Shown one piece after another: positions 1 through 14,037 of a stretch of DNA of 64,000 bases (its first letter is position 1; every line of letters starts with the position of its first letter). The position numbers and the translations under genes are program-made. Source of the DNA: Colias croceus (lineage: Eukaryota > Arthropoda > Insecta > Lepidoptera > Pieridae); assembly GCF_905220415.1 (NCBI RefSeq), contig NC_059547.1, positions 9,312,501 through 9,376,500 of the forward strand. Reading direction: 5' to 3'. The notes below the pieces were generated by a model. It did no database searches. It was not told the DNA's origin and saw only the letters and a program-made list of their open reading frames with translations.

Positions 1-294
1 TAAACCCAACTGGTGGTCAGTCACTTAATAATTTACACCCAGGACGTTTGTTTTACACAGATTTATGGTCCTTGCGCGTCTGCAGTCTGTGTTAATGCTA
101 CATTTACATACTTGTAACAACAAAGTAGAATTGTGTAATCGCCTTTGCTGGCGATTTCGATGGAAAACAAAATTTTATACCAAATCCGGAGGTACATGAC
201 ACGAGCGTAACTAATGATTTATTATTTGAGCTTGAAAGCGTGATAATATGGTGCAGGTTGAGATATTGATATTGCAGAATGTCTAAGAACTTAT

Positions 295-372
295 AAAATT
301 TGTACCTCGGCTATGTAACTACATTCATCAAATAAAGACAATTTGAATTTGAATTTTGAATTGAATTTGATG
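295..372 (+). mobile_element. LINE 3' tail
   Basis: AATAAA at 331 is followed by repeated TTGAATTTGAAT units, the terminal microsatellite type of lepidopteran LINEs. Confidence 0.5.
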
Positions 373-1304
373 AACAGGTAACAGGTACGCAAAGTAATTC
401 AATATTAGAAATATAATTTTCTAATAAACTTATTAGTTAGGTACATATTATATTACAGTGTAAAAATTAAATTTGTACTATTTTAGCACTCATTTTCCCA
501 ATATACATTTGTTATTAAAATTGTTCATTCATGAACAAAAAGTTTGCCAAATTTACATATATATTTTATAAATTCCTTATTAATGTAAATCTTTTTCTTT
601 TAATAGTTTTATGTTGTAATCGGTAAAAGCTTACCTATTATTTATGTTATAATATTTAATATCTTTAAAACACTTTTTTTTCTAGTATAGTATTATATTC
701 TCTGTGGTACAGCAGCTAAATGATTCCCTCCATTCCTGTGTCGAGTTAAAATAATACGCACATAATGAAGAAATAATCCAAGACGTTTATGATGTCATTA
801 TATCAGTGTTATTATGTGTAATCACAGCAGATTATACTATTAAAACATTTCATAGACTCGTATACAAACAGAATGATGGTATAAATCAACCCTATATAAT
901 TGAAGAGCTGATATTTTCTTCACATTTTAAAATAATAAGAGCGCACGCAGGGCAACAAGGTTTTAAGTTCTTAACAAATTTAACACCTTATTACGCTAGA
1001 GTACAATCTGTATGTATATTTAACCGTTTTCTCTTCCCAATAAAACAACATACATACAATTATAGCGAAATCGTCTTATCTAATTACAAACAGCAGATAT
1101 CGCAAACACGGCGCATCGCTTAAGGGTTGTGTTGAACAAAGTGGCGTATACTGCTTTACTTCGAATGCATTCTTTGATAAGACGCGATAAGATTAAATTA
1201 TGAACGGAATCGCCATATTGGGAATAACCGATCTTTTATAAAGGGCATGTTTGATCGGTTTGCGGAAGTATCGCCTGATGGGGGAAAAACTACGTCATTT
1301 GCGT

Positions 1305-1378
1305 CCGATGTTATGATTGGTTGGAGGGACGCGCTAGGTGTTTTATATATAAAAAGCGAAACGAGTTAGATACCTAAA
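1305..1378 (+). promoter_or_regulatory. CCAAT plus TATA core-promoter-like site
   Basis: ATGATTGGTTGG (inverted CCAAT) at about 1312 precedes TATATATAAAAAGCG at 1344 by 30 bases, a classical layout. Initiation would be expected around 1372-1380. No coding sequence follows, so any product would be noncoding or the match is chance in AT-rich DNA. Confidence 0.25.
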
Positions 1379-4300
1379 GACTAAATGGTAGGTATTGAGT
1401 TTAAAATAAAATTTTCGATTTTATTTTCTCAGATGGACATGCGTTTTCTTATTCTATTTAATGTAGAATGTAGTCTTGTAGATAGTAAATCTGGTATTTT
1501 TTGAAGTGTTGAATAAAACTACTTATTTAAAAAAAATATATTTAAGTAGGTACCCACGGGGCAAAATAACATAAATATTACCGTATTATAATTTATTACC
1601 GTAGTCGAAAAAACAGTTCTTCAAGTTGTTTTTTTTTTATTGCGTAAAAAGTATTGCTTAAAACGTACTTATTTGATATAAAATATATCCTTTTAAATAA
1701 ACCGTTTAAAAAGCAACACAATAAATATGATTTTATTAATAGAGCAGGATTTATCCGCCAATTATAAACCATGTTTAAGACATATATATTTCTAACACAT
1801 TATTGCTATAAGCCGTACCTACATAATTTTCTACTTATGTACCTGGTGGCTGGTCTTTGTAATAACTAACTGAATTCATTGCTATTACAGTGCATATTAT
1901 TAATTTAATGTTTTATATGCATTAGTTTTACAATTGTATTAGAGTTTAATATGATAATATTTCGTGGTGAATGCTTAACAGCACTTATTCAGAGGAAATA
2001 ATTACGGTAATTTGCAAAAACGCAGGAAAAAGGAAACGTTCAAAATTCTTGGACATTTTATATTTAAAAAGTAAAAAAATCACGTTTATTCGAATGTTTG
2101 CCCCGTTTGCTATGACGAATGTAACAACGGGCCTGATTTCGAAGAAACTTCTACTCGCTGATAGCCCGCTTTTATTTTGAAGACATACGTCATCAGGGTA
2201 ATATTAAAAAAAATTAACACGAAATAAGTCACAGATATCAACTAGTCATTTCAAAATCGTATAAATTAATTTATTATAGGTATAGTTATTTGAATATAAT
2301 AATAATAGGTAACTACGTTAAAACCGTTGCTATCGCATCAATTTGTGTAGAGTTATAAAAAAGCTCTGTAACAACAAATCCAAATACAAATTAAAAAAGT
2401 AATTTTTTGTCCATAAACCAGTTTCGATGTAATTTATTATCTGTGTGGGTTTTAAACACGCCTTTAGGTAATGGCATATGTTTTACAAATTTTTAATTCA
2501 TAACATTCGAATGAAACAAAATTTATTCAGCAACCACTAATTATTTTCAGGGTATTAATCATACATCCCACTTAATATGTTAGTAGATTTATACAAGACA
2601 ATCTAGAGAGTACTTTATACTAATAAGTAATATATAATTAAGTCCTAAATAAAACGGACCGGATTTAATAGAGCTAACGCAAATCGAACCTTATACCGAT
2701 GTAATAAGGTCCAATCAGTGGCCAACACATACACCCCCTTGCTATCATATATTTGGTTCCGTGACTAACCCCCATTTCGCTTAACGAGCACCAGTTGCTA
2801 GATCTATTCCTGTATCTTTTATCTCAATATTACATGTCCCTTATCGAGTTTTTTTATTATTAATGATGTCGCCAATTAAATCTGGCTTATTAGAATTAAA
2901 TGAGCTATAAGTTTAAAACGGTATTTATATTTACTTTGAAAGTGGTTGAATAAAAGCGCGGCATTGATGACAGTTCCTTTCTGACCTGTCAAATTGAAAG
3001 ATTTTCGCGCGGTTAATTTGACATTTGAATAAAAAAAAACAAGAATTAAGTCTAACAGGAAACGTCAAAGCAATTAGTGATTATAGTGAAAATATACTTT
3101 CATTCTTATTACAACCTTCTATATTATTTTTTATAAATTATAAAATAGAAACGTAGTCTAAACTATAAAAGCTTTTTTTATACCTACAACATGAATATTC
3201 CTACTTCTTCTACTTGGAAGTAGTATTTGATTATTCGAAAAAAAAAACATAAAAAATATAAGAGCTGAATGCTGTAATGAAAATACAGACGCTTTACATA
3301 ATTTATATTATGAGTAAATCTTGTGTAAAGCTTTTAATTCAGCTACCAAGAGCAAAATCACAGACCATAAAGTATTTGCGGCGCCTCAATCAACTACAAA
3401 AGAAACACCAAAGTATTAGTGAACGCGATAATACAAAATCGTGGGCTCAGCAATGCTCGTTATTATGAGCTGGACTAACTACAGTTAGTTCAATTTACAG
3501 CTGCTATTGAGATCTCAGCGCGATCAACAAATTGTACTCCGTAAACAATGGGGTGCTTGAACGAATTGTTATCTTCATTTTATCATCGCATGACCTTTAT
3601 GGATGCACCTATATTGGAGAAAAGACGAAATTTGATTCGTGAACTACTGGACAGTCTTTTGCCTTTTAAGCTACAAGTTTTGTTGCGTTTTTTTGCCTTA
3701 GATGATAGTGGACAGAATAAATAACTCTACGTAAATTGTCAGGAGTACTTTAAAAAGGTCGACTACTTCACACTGGCGGTTCTTTACAATTATCACATAG
3801 TACCACATAAATTTAATATTTGAAGGGATATCCTTAGGATAATTGAATAAATGAATGTTTGAGTTTGATAAAGTTATTTCATGCATGCAGAAAACTTCCA
3901 CGACATGTGATCAACCTGCGCCAGCCTGAATATAATATTTTAGTCTTCAATTAAAAATAGCTGACCCATTTTATAGACACTATAGTCAAGACTTATTTTT
4001 CGTCCCTTTAATCACTATAACAAAACGTCCCAGTTACAGCATACGTTATTTTAAATGCACAACATAAATTACTATCTATTAATGAATGATTCTCGAACAT
4101 TCCAACAATCCATTCTAGTCAATTTAAAGCAAATTGCAACAAAAGATGTTAGATAGAGAATAATTTCATTTGTTAGCTGGGCCCGTTAATTCGCGCTATC
4201 GAGCAGACACGACCGGCCCTTTATAAATTAGGGAGATTTGCGCTTATTACTGAACACCCTTCGAGCTCCTAGATATATTGGCGACATGGCAACACTAAGG

Positions 4301-4639
4301 ACGTCTATTTGAATGACTGGACTAGTCAGCTTGAATAGAATGGATTATGGTCAGCGTTGTAGGGAATGATGTGATTGGTCAGTCAGGAAGATCTTCCTGT
4401 TTGTTTAGTATTTATTTGGATTAGTATGTACGTACATTTTAGCTAGTAGCTATTGCATACTATAATTATTTCTATGTGTTTTTTTATAAGAATATGGTTT
4501 CAAATTATATCATTTCATCGTTTACATAATGCAAAAACAACACTTCTGCGTTTTTGTGACGTTTATTAAATCCTTTGTTATGTGTAGAAATTTTCCTATC
4601 AAACGAAGTCCATCATAATTAAAGATTGACAGTTTATAC

Positions 4640-4920
4640 AGCTACAAATACAGAGTATCCTCCAATCACGAGTCACGACTGTGACGTCACAATACTTGAA
4701 AATGGCGGAAAGAACGCGGCGAACGATTGTGCAGTATCGATTCAACCTCATTTATCAAAACACAATAATGAAAACTGAATCAGTAGATCAAAACAAGCCC
4801 CAGCTTCACGAACCACAAAGACAAGATTTATTGAGAACATTTCAAACACAGAATAACCGATTAATTTTGTTGCTGATAACGATTTAATATTATAAGTAGG
4901 TACTAGGAGCGCAGAGGTAA
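4640..4920 (+). promoter_or_regulatory. CRE-containing promoter-like patch with a downstream donor
   Basis: A full palindromic TGACGTCA at 4682 is followed by AAAATGGCGGAAAG (ETS/YY1-like) and a GC-richer run. A strong splice donor (GCAGAG|GTAAGTAGG) lies at about 4916. A 68-codon open frame between them has no recognisable similarity. It is a candidate first exon of a noncoding transcript, or chance. Confidence 0.25.
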
Positions 4921-5136
4921 GTAGGAAGTCGGGAGATAAATAGGGACTACTGCCGATTGAGTTGGTAGCAGGAAATTAAGCACCTCCTTATCTTTTCTGC
5001 TACCCTGATCAAACATGCGAAATAAATACTGGTCAATTAAAAGCTGAATAGAACTATTATTGTATCTATCTATGCATGTATGTATGTATTTTGTTAAAAT
5101 TAGATAATATTGTTCAAATTATAAAAGTACGCATAA

Positions 5137-5500
5137 GGGTCCGTTCACACAGACCGGCTCGGAGAGCATCGGCGCGCATTTTTCTTTTCACACAGACCGG
5201 ATCGTATACGCTTAGGGTTAGTCGGAGCGGAGCCGCCAACTATTTCACATAGACCGGCTGGAAGCTATCTGAAAGCGGATGCGCATGCAATCGGAGCCGA
5301 ACGGCTGCGCGAACGAGAAAAAGTACGCGATCGGAGCCGGTCAGCTCCTCTTATTATTTCACACCAAGCGCGTTCAAGCATTCTTAATGTCAAAAACAGT
5401 GCACACGCAAAAATAAACCTTACTACAAATACTAAAAACTCTGTTTTCATCGCGATAAGAATCTGCTCTCCTCTCCGAGCCGGTCTGTGTGAACGGACCC
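5137..5500. mobile_element. PIF/Harbinger-type MITE with 30-bp perfect terminal repeats
   Basis: The 364-base element has perfect 30-base terminal inverted repeats at 5137-5166 and 5471-5500, beginning GGGTCCGTTCACACAGACC. TAA flanks both ends, the 3-base target duplication typical of PIF/Harbinger. The inside carries degenerate repeats of CACACAGACCGG and is GC-rich. It has no transposase, so it is non-autonomous. Confidence 0.85.
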
Positions 5501-5503
5501 TAA

Positions 5504-7970
5504 CGCAACGGTACTATGAGCTTCCGAATTCCGAATGATTAAGATAATAAAACGTGTTGAAGATTTCATTTTGGTAAGGCTGCATACAATTTCTTATTAG
5601 ATCGAAGTTTAAAACACATTCTATAATAAACTTAAGCCTCTAATAATTTCAAACTCAACAACATAACCTTTCAAGAAGGTTAAGGTTTCCACGAATATCA
5701 ATTTATTTTTACCACCAACCCTAATTTCGCAAGAGCCATACAGCTGCAAGGCATCTAAGCTATAAATTGTTCATAGAAGCTAAAACCTATAATAAGTCGC
5801 CGATCTGATCGCCTCAAGAACTGCAGGCACTTTATTGCCTTGAACGAACTACTGAACGCTACGTGAGACCGCACGCCCAATGTGACCTCCTGCCGTTTAT
5901 GTTATCCTGGTAGTTGGTGTATAGGAATAATAGGGAATAAATAAAAAAGTAAATAAGTTTAACAATTAAATTATCTATTATTAAAAAAAAATCTGTAATT
6001 ATACAATCAAAAGAAAACTAAAAATCGACTTACATAAAGCTCGTCTCACGGCTCACCTGAGCACGTCGATAATTATAAAATGCCACAATTTTATAGCATT
6101 GCTTTCATGTCTGTTCGATAAATAGTTATTGCATAATAATATAGTAAATTAAAAATTATCTTCTACGTATATGTAACATTCGGATTAATGTGCTCTACCA
6201 GCCCAGCACATTTTTCTTCAGGACACCTGTCTTCTAAGCTAGCATTTTTATACCAAGGAAGGAATAATTCCACGCTAAAACCTGGACATTAATTTGCCTT
6301 CATTTGTCAAATGAAACCATCAGACATTCACGGTTCAGGCGCCTACCGGTCATTGACGTCAAATTCTTTGAAGAATCCTCTGACAAAAATCCAATCACAC
6401 GATGAGCAAGCGATTACTCCATAGTCCATAGGCTTTTTATACAAGTATAATAAATATACCGAATACAAATAAGAAGTTTCAACTTTTTCAGAAGCTATTG
6501 TAAATTATTTGCCTTTTGTATGAGTCAACCGAACTACTAAAATATTTCAGCATCCTATTTTGTACTACTGATATTTTGTAGTATTCTATGTTTCATTTAA
6601 GATAAAAATACAGTTGCAGATGATCACACATTTCTATTTACCCCGACGTTTGGAATACTTTCCTGCCCACACAAGCTTCCAGCTCTCAACTCTTAAACAC
6701 TATCTAATTTCCATCTACACAATGCAATTATAATCCCAATAGAGCAACTAATCACATCAAGGCAATATTAACGATTAGGCGTACTATAGCTCCAGTTAAA
6801 CGAAATTGCTCTCAAAGACGCGGGAAATTATTAACATAGCACGCAGGTGCGTGTCGGCTTCTATGTTTTCATAACTCACTGCTTAATTAATATACGGTGT
6901 AAGCTCAGTTTCTAATAGGCATTCTTGAACGCGAAGGCATTAAGGGCAACACTACTGTTCATCTGACGGTCAAATGAAGGTTAAAGTTTAAAGAACTAAT
7001 CTATAAGACATTTGTTTTCGATCGAGACAAAAGGATTTGGATCTCCTTGGCAATTTGAATTGACGATTTGTGACGAAAAATATATGTTTTTAGTAACTTG
7101 CTGTCCCGGCAGATGTTATTCTGTGTCTTCTTTGTGTCTACCTTCCTTGTGTCTTAACAAAAACGTTAAAATAAATTACGTAATTATATAAGATATTTGG
7201 CGATTCATTTTTATTACATAGATAACATAAACTTTCTTAGCCTCATTCATTTCAATCATTATTATGATAGGTTTACAAACATTGAGATGTACATAATATG
7301 GAGACGACACCGCCTACATCACTTATGTTCCGCTCAACATACGCCATATGGTGTAGGTAACTGCACGCTCATTTTTTATTTGTTTTAAAGTGAAACGCAT
7401 CAAATATGCCTTCGTGTGTGTTACGATATTGCACAAATACCTAATACAAATAATACGGAAAAGTGCAAAGGAATAAATTTCATCGGTAGGTAAGTATCTA
7501 ACTAGATAATAATTTTTAAGACTTAGAGCAAAAAAATGGCGCACAGATTTTGTTCGTGGTGTCTCCTCCATACGCATTAATATTATTTCAATGTTTACAA
7601 ATGGTATTTTTCTCTTGGTACATAGAAATTCACCTGTAACATGAAACATCGGAACATTTGCTCTAGATTACCACTCAACTCATAGAATTGAATGCGTCAG
7701 TCAATATAATATGTGAAAATTAATAGTAAAACTCGACAAGTGTAAGATCAGTCGCACAGCATGAGTTCCTTCAGTTTTTAGTTGTATTTACTAGCACAAA
7801 GTAGGTATGTAAAATGTAAATCATAAACGTTCAAGGTGTAATTAATTATCAAAACAAGACATTTGCATACGACATTATATTTTAATTGATTTGCTATATT
7901 TTGGTGTTACCACTTTTACTTTATACACTACCTCTAAAATATAGAGATTAGAGACATATCACAGATATCC
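5504..7970. other. noncoding region
   Basis: No gene. A short piece near 7190-7225 (TTTGGCGATTCATTTTTATTA) resembles the 5' end of the Helitron-like variant at 28.3 kb. A TGACGTCA palindrome is at about 6354. Confidence 0.5.
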
Positions 7971-8209
7971 TCCTGCTAATATTTTAAATGCGAAAGTTAG
8001 TAAGGATGTGTGTGTATGTGTGTGTTTGTTGTGTCTTGTGTGAAAGATCACGCAAATACTACTGAACCGATTACAATGAAATTTAGCACACATTATGGGT
8101 AACTTGGATTAACACATAAGATAGATTTTATCCTGGAAATCCCACGGGAACGGGAACTATGCCTATATTTCCTTTGAAAACGCGGGCGAAGCCGCGGGCC
8201 GAAATCTAG
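7971..8209 (+). mobile_element. non-autonomous Helitron-like element
   Basis: Starts TCCTGCTAATATT and ends GGGCCGAAATCTAG before T, the TC...CTAG ends of lepidopteran Helitrons. Contains ACTGAACCGATTACAATG and CCCACGGGAACGGGAACTATG. No Rep/helicase. Confidence 0.75.
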
Positions 8210-8659
8210 TTAATTATATTGGCACCGAAATTAAACAGACTACAATATTGACGTTTATATTTCGAGTGTCAAAATAACACTCGATAAAATTATTTCGATT
8301 TTTGGCGCGCAATAAACCGACACAGATTAAAAAGACAAATAAAGACGCCTATTCCTACACAGACTAATAAGGCTTCTAGTCACGATCACTATACGATAAA
8401 TAGAGGCCCAATAACCAATAATTACTATTATAAAACAGTCTCGTAAGCTAAGGCCGCACACGCAGTGCTACTATAACGAAATGGTTTTAAATCCAGCTAG
8501 TAATTACGTTTCTCCCTCCTTTTTATAAGAAGGGAGGTGAGTGGGAGGCGTCTGAAAAGTGGGGAGTGCATTTATTATGTATGGTGAGCAAATTAAATTG
8601 TAAATCACAGATTAAAATATATTAATAGGAGATATTTAGAATGGTCAATTATTGTGATT

Positions 8660-8890
8660 CTTTTTTTTGAAGTGAAAACTTCTTTAGCGGCGTTGGGTAT
8701 AAAATCTTAAACTCGCGTCAGGACACGTGGCCTGATCGAAAAAGCGTAAGACGGACTTTTTTTTTACCCTTATATTCCATGCGTAAGACGGATACCATTC
8801 CAAAATATCAAACATGCTGAACGTTAATAATCAAGTTTTCACTTCTGCCGGCACTCCCGGAGTGCAACCCGTCTTTTTTTTAAATGTGTA
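8660..8890. mobile_element. unclassified MITE-like element
   Basis: GAAGTGAAAACTT at 8669 and AAGTTTTCACTTC at 8833 are inverted to each other. Two GCGTAAGACGGA repeats and T runs lie between and around. A related GTGAAACTT motif occurs at 40250 and 51965. Family unknown. Confidence 0.45.
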
Positions 8891-9176
8891 ATACAAGTTA
8901 CGCTTTAATTAATATTAAAGGTGTTTAGTATTTTGAATTGAAAAAAAAAATATTTGTTGTAATTTAAAACACGTTCTTCTATTACAATAACCAATATAAC
9001 AAATGCGAAAGTAGGTATGTATTTAAAAATGAAAGGAATATTTATTAAGCCTCACCTATGGAAGTTATTTTTCCTTTAGATAATTTTATTATATAAGTAT
9101 TGGCATGTGAATTATATATATGCATAATCTCTATCAGTTTATCCAATTATATCACACAAATAACTGCGTTAAAAAC

Positions 9177-9419
9177 AACCGACTTCAAACTTGCACTTGC
9201 AAAATTCACAAATACCTACAGACAAATATGCTCATAAAATAAAAACTACAGGGCCAATCCGAATAAAATTTTTATGGGACCAATTCGACACCATCCCGCA
9301 TCGAACAAAAAAAGAATCACGTAAATCGGTTCAGAAACCTCGGAGTAATCGGTGTACATACATAAAAAAAAACATACCGGCCGAATTGATAACCTCCTCC
9401 TTTTTTTTGAAGTCGGTTA
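9177..9419 (+). mobile_element. MITE with AACCGACTTCAAA ends, copy 1
   Basis: The terminal inverted repeat AACCGACTTCAAA / TTTGAAGTCGGTT bounds a 243-base element. An internal block AAATCGGTTCAGAAACCTCG and CCTCCTCCTTTTTTT precede the right end. A nearly identical copy lies at 15796-16034 in the same orientation, so the family was recently active. Confidence 0.85.
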
Positions 9420-12400
9420 ACAAAGACGCAGGCTGAAGTTAGTCTTGAGTAAAAATATAAAACGCATGCGTCCCCTCTCCATAAACTTTAATTACGCATA
9501 ACGTCATAAATTAATTTAATTCAAATAACAAATAAATCATTATATTTATTTGCAATTTATAATTTTCTTGCAAGAAAATACGTTAGATTTATAGCCATTG
9601 CAGTATAATAAGCTATATTAAACGTAAACAGTATGCATAATATCAATTCATCAATTGCGATGCAAAGCTCATATAAATATTGTTGTTTTATTAATGAATG
9701 CCTATGAATTGGATTATTTATCTGCATTTCCTAGTGTAACAGTCTTTCGTCTCTATGGTACAATGGTTAATGTTACAGTAAATACTCACGAACGTAGAAT
9801 ACATACCTATTTGTAATACTTATAAAAACATGTTCAGCATTTGAAAAACTGGTTTAGTTGTTTAAAAGTTAAATCAGTACTTATTGGATACACAAAACAA
9901 GGATATATGTAGTAAAATATACACGTTATATTCAATTGAAAAAAAAATAACTTCCGTTTTGTTATGCATCTGTATCTGCATCTGTAACAAAAAGGTCAAT
10001 GACTTATAAAAAACACACACGCAAAAGAAAACGCACACAATTACACTCTAACAAACACATACAATATACATACATCACACTGTCATACTTGAACTCTTAT
10101 CACCCACGTCACGTTCAAACAATTTATCACTAAAACACCAGAAAAGCCTAGGATTGCGCTAGAAATCTATCATGATATATTACCCACGGTGCGTTTAAAT
10201 CTTTATACAGAACCCATAAATAACATGTGTAGGTTAAATGAAGTGATAATATGCGAAACAATGGTGCGATTGCTGTTTGATTTACTAGTGATGGGCTTGA
10301 ATCGATAGTGCGGCGTCGATGTTTTCTCCTTAAATAAATGTGAACTAGAGGAAAACTTTGTAAGGGTTTTAAAAAGTGATCGATTTAAAATGTTAATTCG
10401 AGTTAGTACCCACACTGACTAATGGACAAAAAGCACCTCAAAAAATGAACATTTTTATAATAAAACCTCGTAACAATGTATTTAGTTCAATAATTAAGTA
10501 CCTATAATTAATATTTCTTATAAAAGAAGAGGTAACTCTTTGTAGTCAGAATACATCTTGAATCGTGTGAAATTACATTTAAAACAGAAAACGAATCGTG
10601 TAATCAAAGAGCACTTAACCAGTGCAATAAAAAGTATTTACTTTTATTATATTATCTCAATCTACTGTAAAAACTTGTTATTGAAGCCGTAGGCAATCAT
10701 ATGGAACATCAAAACAAATAATAAAAAATATAAAACATTACTTAGTCGTACATTTTACACTACGTTCAATTTAGATATGCAAATCGTTATCTAACAACAA
10801 TTGCATCGACAGCTAATAAAAATACAATGGCAAAGTATCGATAGTCATCCGTCGACTGCGACGCGTGGTTGAGCCATAACTCACTAGGGTTGTACCCAGC
10901 GACATTTACAGAATCGACCAGTCATTAATGAACGTCGGTCGACTTTAACCGGCCATATTGATGTGTCCATGTTTACGAACGCTTTAATCAAAGCCGATTG
11001 AATAACGATAGAAAAATGAATGCACGTTGAATTTCAAATGTCCTGACATTTAATAAGTAGGACAGATAATGAATGATGGAGCCATTTATTAGTCTGGATT
11101 TACGTGCTTGTTGAAATTAATCTATTTTGACTAATGTTATTTGATATTCGATCGGATTATTGGGTATAATTATTATTTATTGCATAATTATTTTGCAAAT
11201 GGAACGCAATTTCTCGTTATCGTAGGTGATAGGACAAGGACCCTATGTCACGTAAGTTACAGACAGTTAAATTAGTAAATAGCTTTATATAAAGTTACGT
11301 GACTGTTATCTTTAAAAGATACATTGAATTTAAATTGATTGCGACGGGAAATGTATGAAAAAGAGTTAGTTGGAATGTAGGTTTATCAAATAACTATTAA
11401 TATAAAATTTAATTCAGGCAGCTCTTCTTCAAACATAGAGACAGAGCAAGATATTGTGTCTTTAAAAATATGCAAACATAGATATTGCAGTGCAAAGGAA
11501 AAAAATGTGGTAACTACAGTTTGATGTTCATATTTTCAATTAATTAAGTTACTACTTTGCAGTTATGCACTAGCACTACCGAACATTAATAGCTATAGAA
11601 TTTTTACATTAAGTAATTATTATTTTTTACCAAGCGATACGTTAAACACGAAAACAAAAATTAAAGGAAACATAAAAAATATATTTTAATAAATACGTCA
11701 GTCATATATGACACATAGTTTAATTAAAAACCGTTAAGCTATCCAATCAAAATGTCGCTCACCCACAGTAAATGCAAAAGACATGTAAGATTATTCTGTT
11801 TTTCAACATCAAACGGTTTGCGGTAAAGGTGCAAAAGTATATTAATTAGAAAAAAAACATCAAAGAATATTTTCTCGATAGCCAATCCGCTTCGAGCCTC
11901 GTTCGCTCACAATAACTTACAATATCAGTAATAACAACCTAAATCTGTATCATAAAGGTCTATTCGCAACGAGTATTAATTGGCATTAAATTACCGTTTT
12001 GTGAGGGCGACATAAATTGCAACGTATCTTAACCATTTTTGCTGGTAATTTCCTCGTCAATCGAAACCAGTTCCAGCCTAGAGCTACTGTTTCATCTCAA
12101 TTTTCGAACGATAATACGCGATAAATAAGTCATCGTAATTTATAGCGATGTGAGACAATAGTCGATTATCGATAAGTGTAGGAAGTTGCGTGCTGCACTA
12201 TTACTTCATTTTAATGGCCATCAATTATTCTTCTATTTCATAATAATATCACCGAGCTTAAGTACTGAAGGGATATTTAATAAACGCGGCTTATTCATAA
12301 CTTGGGCTAAAGTCCTGAAGGGATTTTTGTAAATAACGAAACAAAAAAAATGGTATACAAAGGTAAATCTGCACAATTTATGACTGGAGAAAATTTTAGG

Positions 12401-13716
12401 ATTCCTGTATTCACTTGATAATTGAAACAATTTATTTCGAAAAGTTCCTTATAGAACGTAACTAAATAAAGCCTTATTTTTTACTGGTTACATGTAAGGT
12501 TACATGAAACTTGCTTTACCAACTTTCCCAATAAATTTTCAGAAGCAAATCTGTCATTCTCAATTATATGTAATAAATAAAAGCTAAGTAAATAAATAAA
12601 TATGAATTATGACGGCAAGCGTTAACGCCAGCACAGAGCCTTCATTACAAGTACCGTATTCAACTAGATTCAAGAGTATTCATATGTATTCGAGATTTCG
12701 CTTACTTTGAAAATATTTACGACTCGACGTGATAATGCCGCCATAAATAAAATCAGATGAGTTACAACGCTGGTTATATATGACGTATGAACACGACGCC
12801 AGTTCCTTTGGCAACGTACAATAAGTGTTGAGCATAGACAATTTCTCTACGGTGAAATTGTTCGCGGCACAGAGTAAATATATATTTATAATCTGTGTTG
12901 TCAAAGTGACATTTGCATAATGGATTTCGTTGTTGTTTTTTGATAGCTATTGATTTTTTTTATTGCGCTTAGGTACGTAATTTTCCTTTAATTTTCCTGT
13001 AGGTAGTTATAATTTTTTTAATAGCTAATCGCCCTGATTAAAACGGAATTTCTCCACTTATCAAAGAGTAAGTAGTTACTTGGTCAATTTACAGCATAAA
13101 CTGCTCAAATTAAGGCTTTGCAATCTGCTATCCCGTTTCCTCACCCAACATCTAAACGAGATAGCATGATGATATTCTAACCTCAAAAGTCATTTTCTAT
13201 CCAAAGACGTGATAATGCTCCTATAAATTTATAGAAATGAGTAATGTAGAAGCCAAACAATGCAGATCCTATCTTGGTTATACTTTAAGACGCTTTCAGG
13301 CACGAAACCCATTAGGAAAGCATTTTAGTTAAAACGTGAGCGAATTTTAATTCTAAATTTTAATTTATTTTTGGAACTTTTGAAATTTATGGAAATTAAT
13401 ATTTGTTTATTAGTTTGCACAAATAATAAGAAAAAATTCAAATTTTACGATTTGATGAAGAAATTACTTTTTCAGGACCCTAAAAGGTTAGATCCGTTTA
13501 TATTTGCTAAGAGACAAACATACAAAACTTGCTTTGTAGTATAACTAACATATATCTGGCTTGTGCTGCTGTGTAAATTGCTATTAATATGTAAAAACTC
13601 TAGTCTAGACAGTTGACTGCCGACAGTAATAATTGCTAATATTTTGTTCTGATCAATACGCTTTATTTTTCCTATAAGATTTTTTAACGTAACTGAAACT
13701 GTAATTATATTCAAAA
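9420..13716. other. noncoding region
   Basis: No gene. A CA-rich run lies at 10010-10080. Around 10840-11000 a GC-richer stretch (CGTCGACTGCGACGCGTGG, CGTCGGTCGACTTTAACCGG) may be regulatory. GACGTGATAATGC occurs at 12726 and 13206 with ATAAAT nearby each time. Confidence 0.5.
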
Positions 13717-13881
13717 CTAGCTTCCTCCCGCGACTCCGTCCGCGCGGAATTATTAAGATTTTTTTTTCTACGTATTTTTCCGGGATAAAAAGTATCCTAT
13801 TTTATGCCCAGGATAATAAGGTATAATTATACCAAGTTTCATCGAAATAGAACCGTTAGTTTTCACGTGATGCCTGAACAT

Positions 13882-13917
<36 letters not shown>

Positions 13918-14037
13918 TAATTTTTTTAATCACGTATTTGGGCTTGGTATCGATCCAGGAACACCCCCTGCTATTTACTTTTTCAATATTTTCAATGTAC
14001 AGAATTGACCCTTCTACAGATTTATTATATGTATAGA
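13717..14037 (-). mobile_element. Helitron-like element with (ACAG)n, copy 1
   Basis: On the minus strand it runs from TCTATACATATAATAAATCTG to GGGAGGAAGCTAG. It carries a tetranucleotide microsatellite (ACAG on +, CTGT on -) at about 13880-13918. The same family occurs at 38729 and 43242. Confidence 0.8.

Larger units (their letters stand above)
1..5130. other. noncoding AT-rich region
   Basis: No gene. Apart from the LINE tail and the two promoter-like patches listed separately, I see only AT-rich sequence. Open frames up to about 105 codons have biased composition and no recognisable motif. Confidence 0.6.

Noticed and set aside
806..1123. 105-codon open frame
   Set aside because: No recognisable domain, and lengths like this are expected by chance in a 64-kb window.
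5265..5450. Ser-Arg-rich open frame on the minus strand
   Set aside because: It lies entirely within the PIF/Harbinger MITE.
7323..7649. 108-codon open frame on the minus strand
   Set aside because: Composition follows the AT-rich background; no motif, no splice context and no similarity that I recognise.
8500..8560. Possible hairpin CTCCCTCC...AAGGGAGG
   Set aside because: The arms are not complementary over more than a few bases when aligned carefully.
9191..9436. 81-codon open frame
   Set aside because: It lies in the MITE at 9177-9419 and has no conserved protein features.
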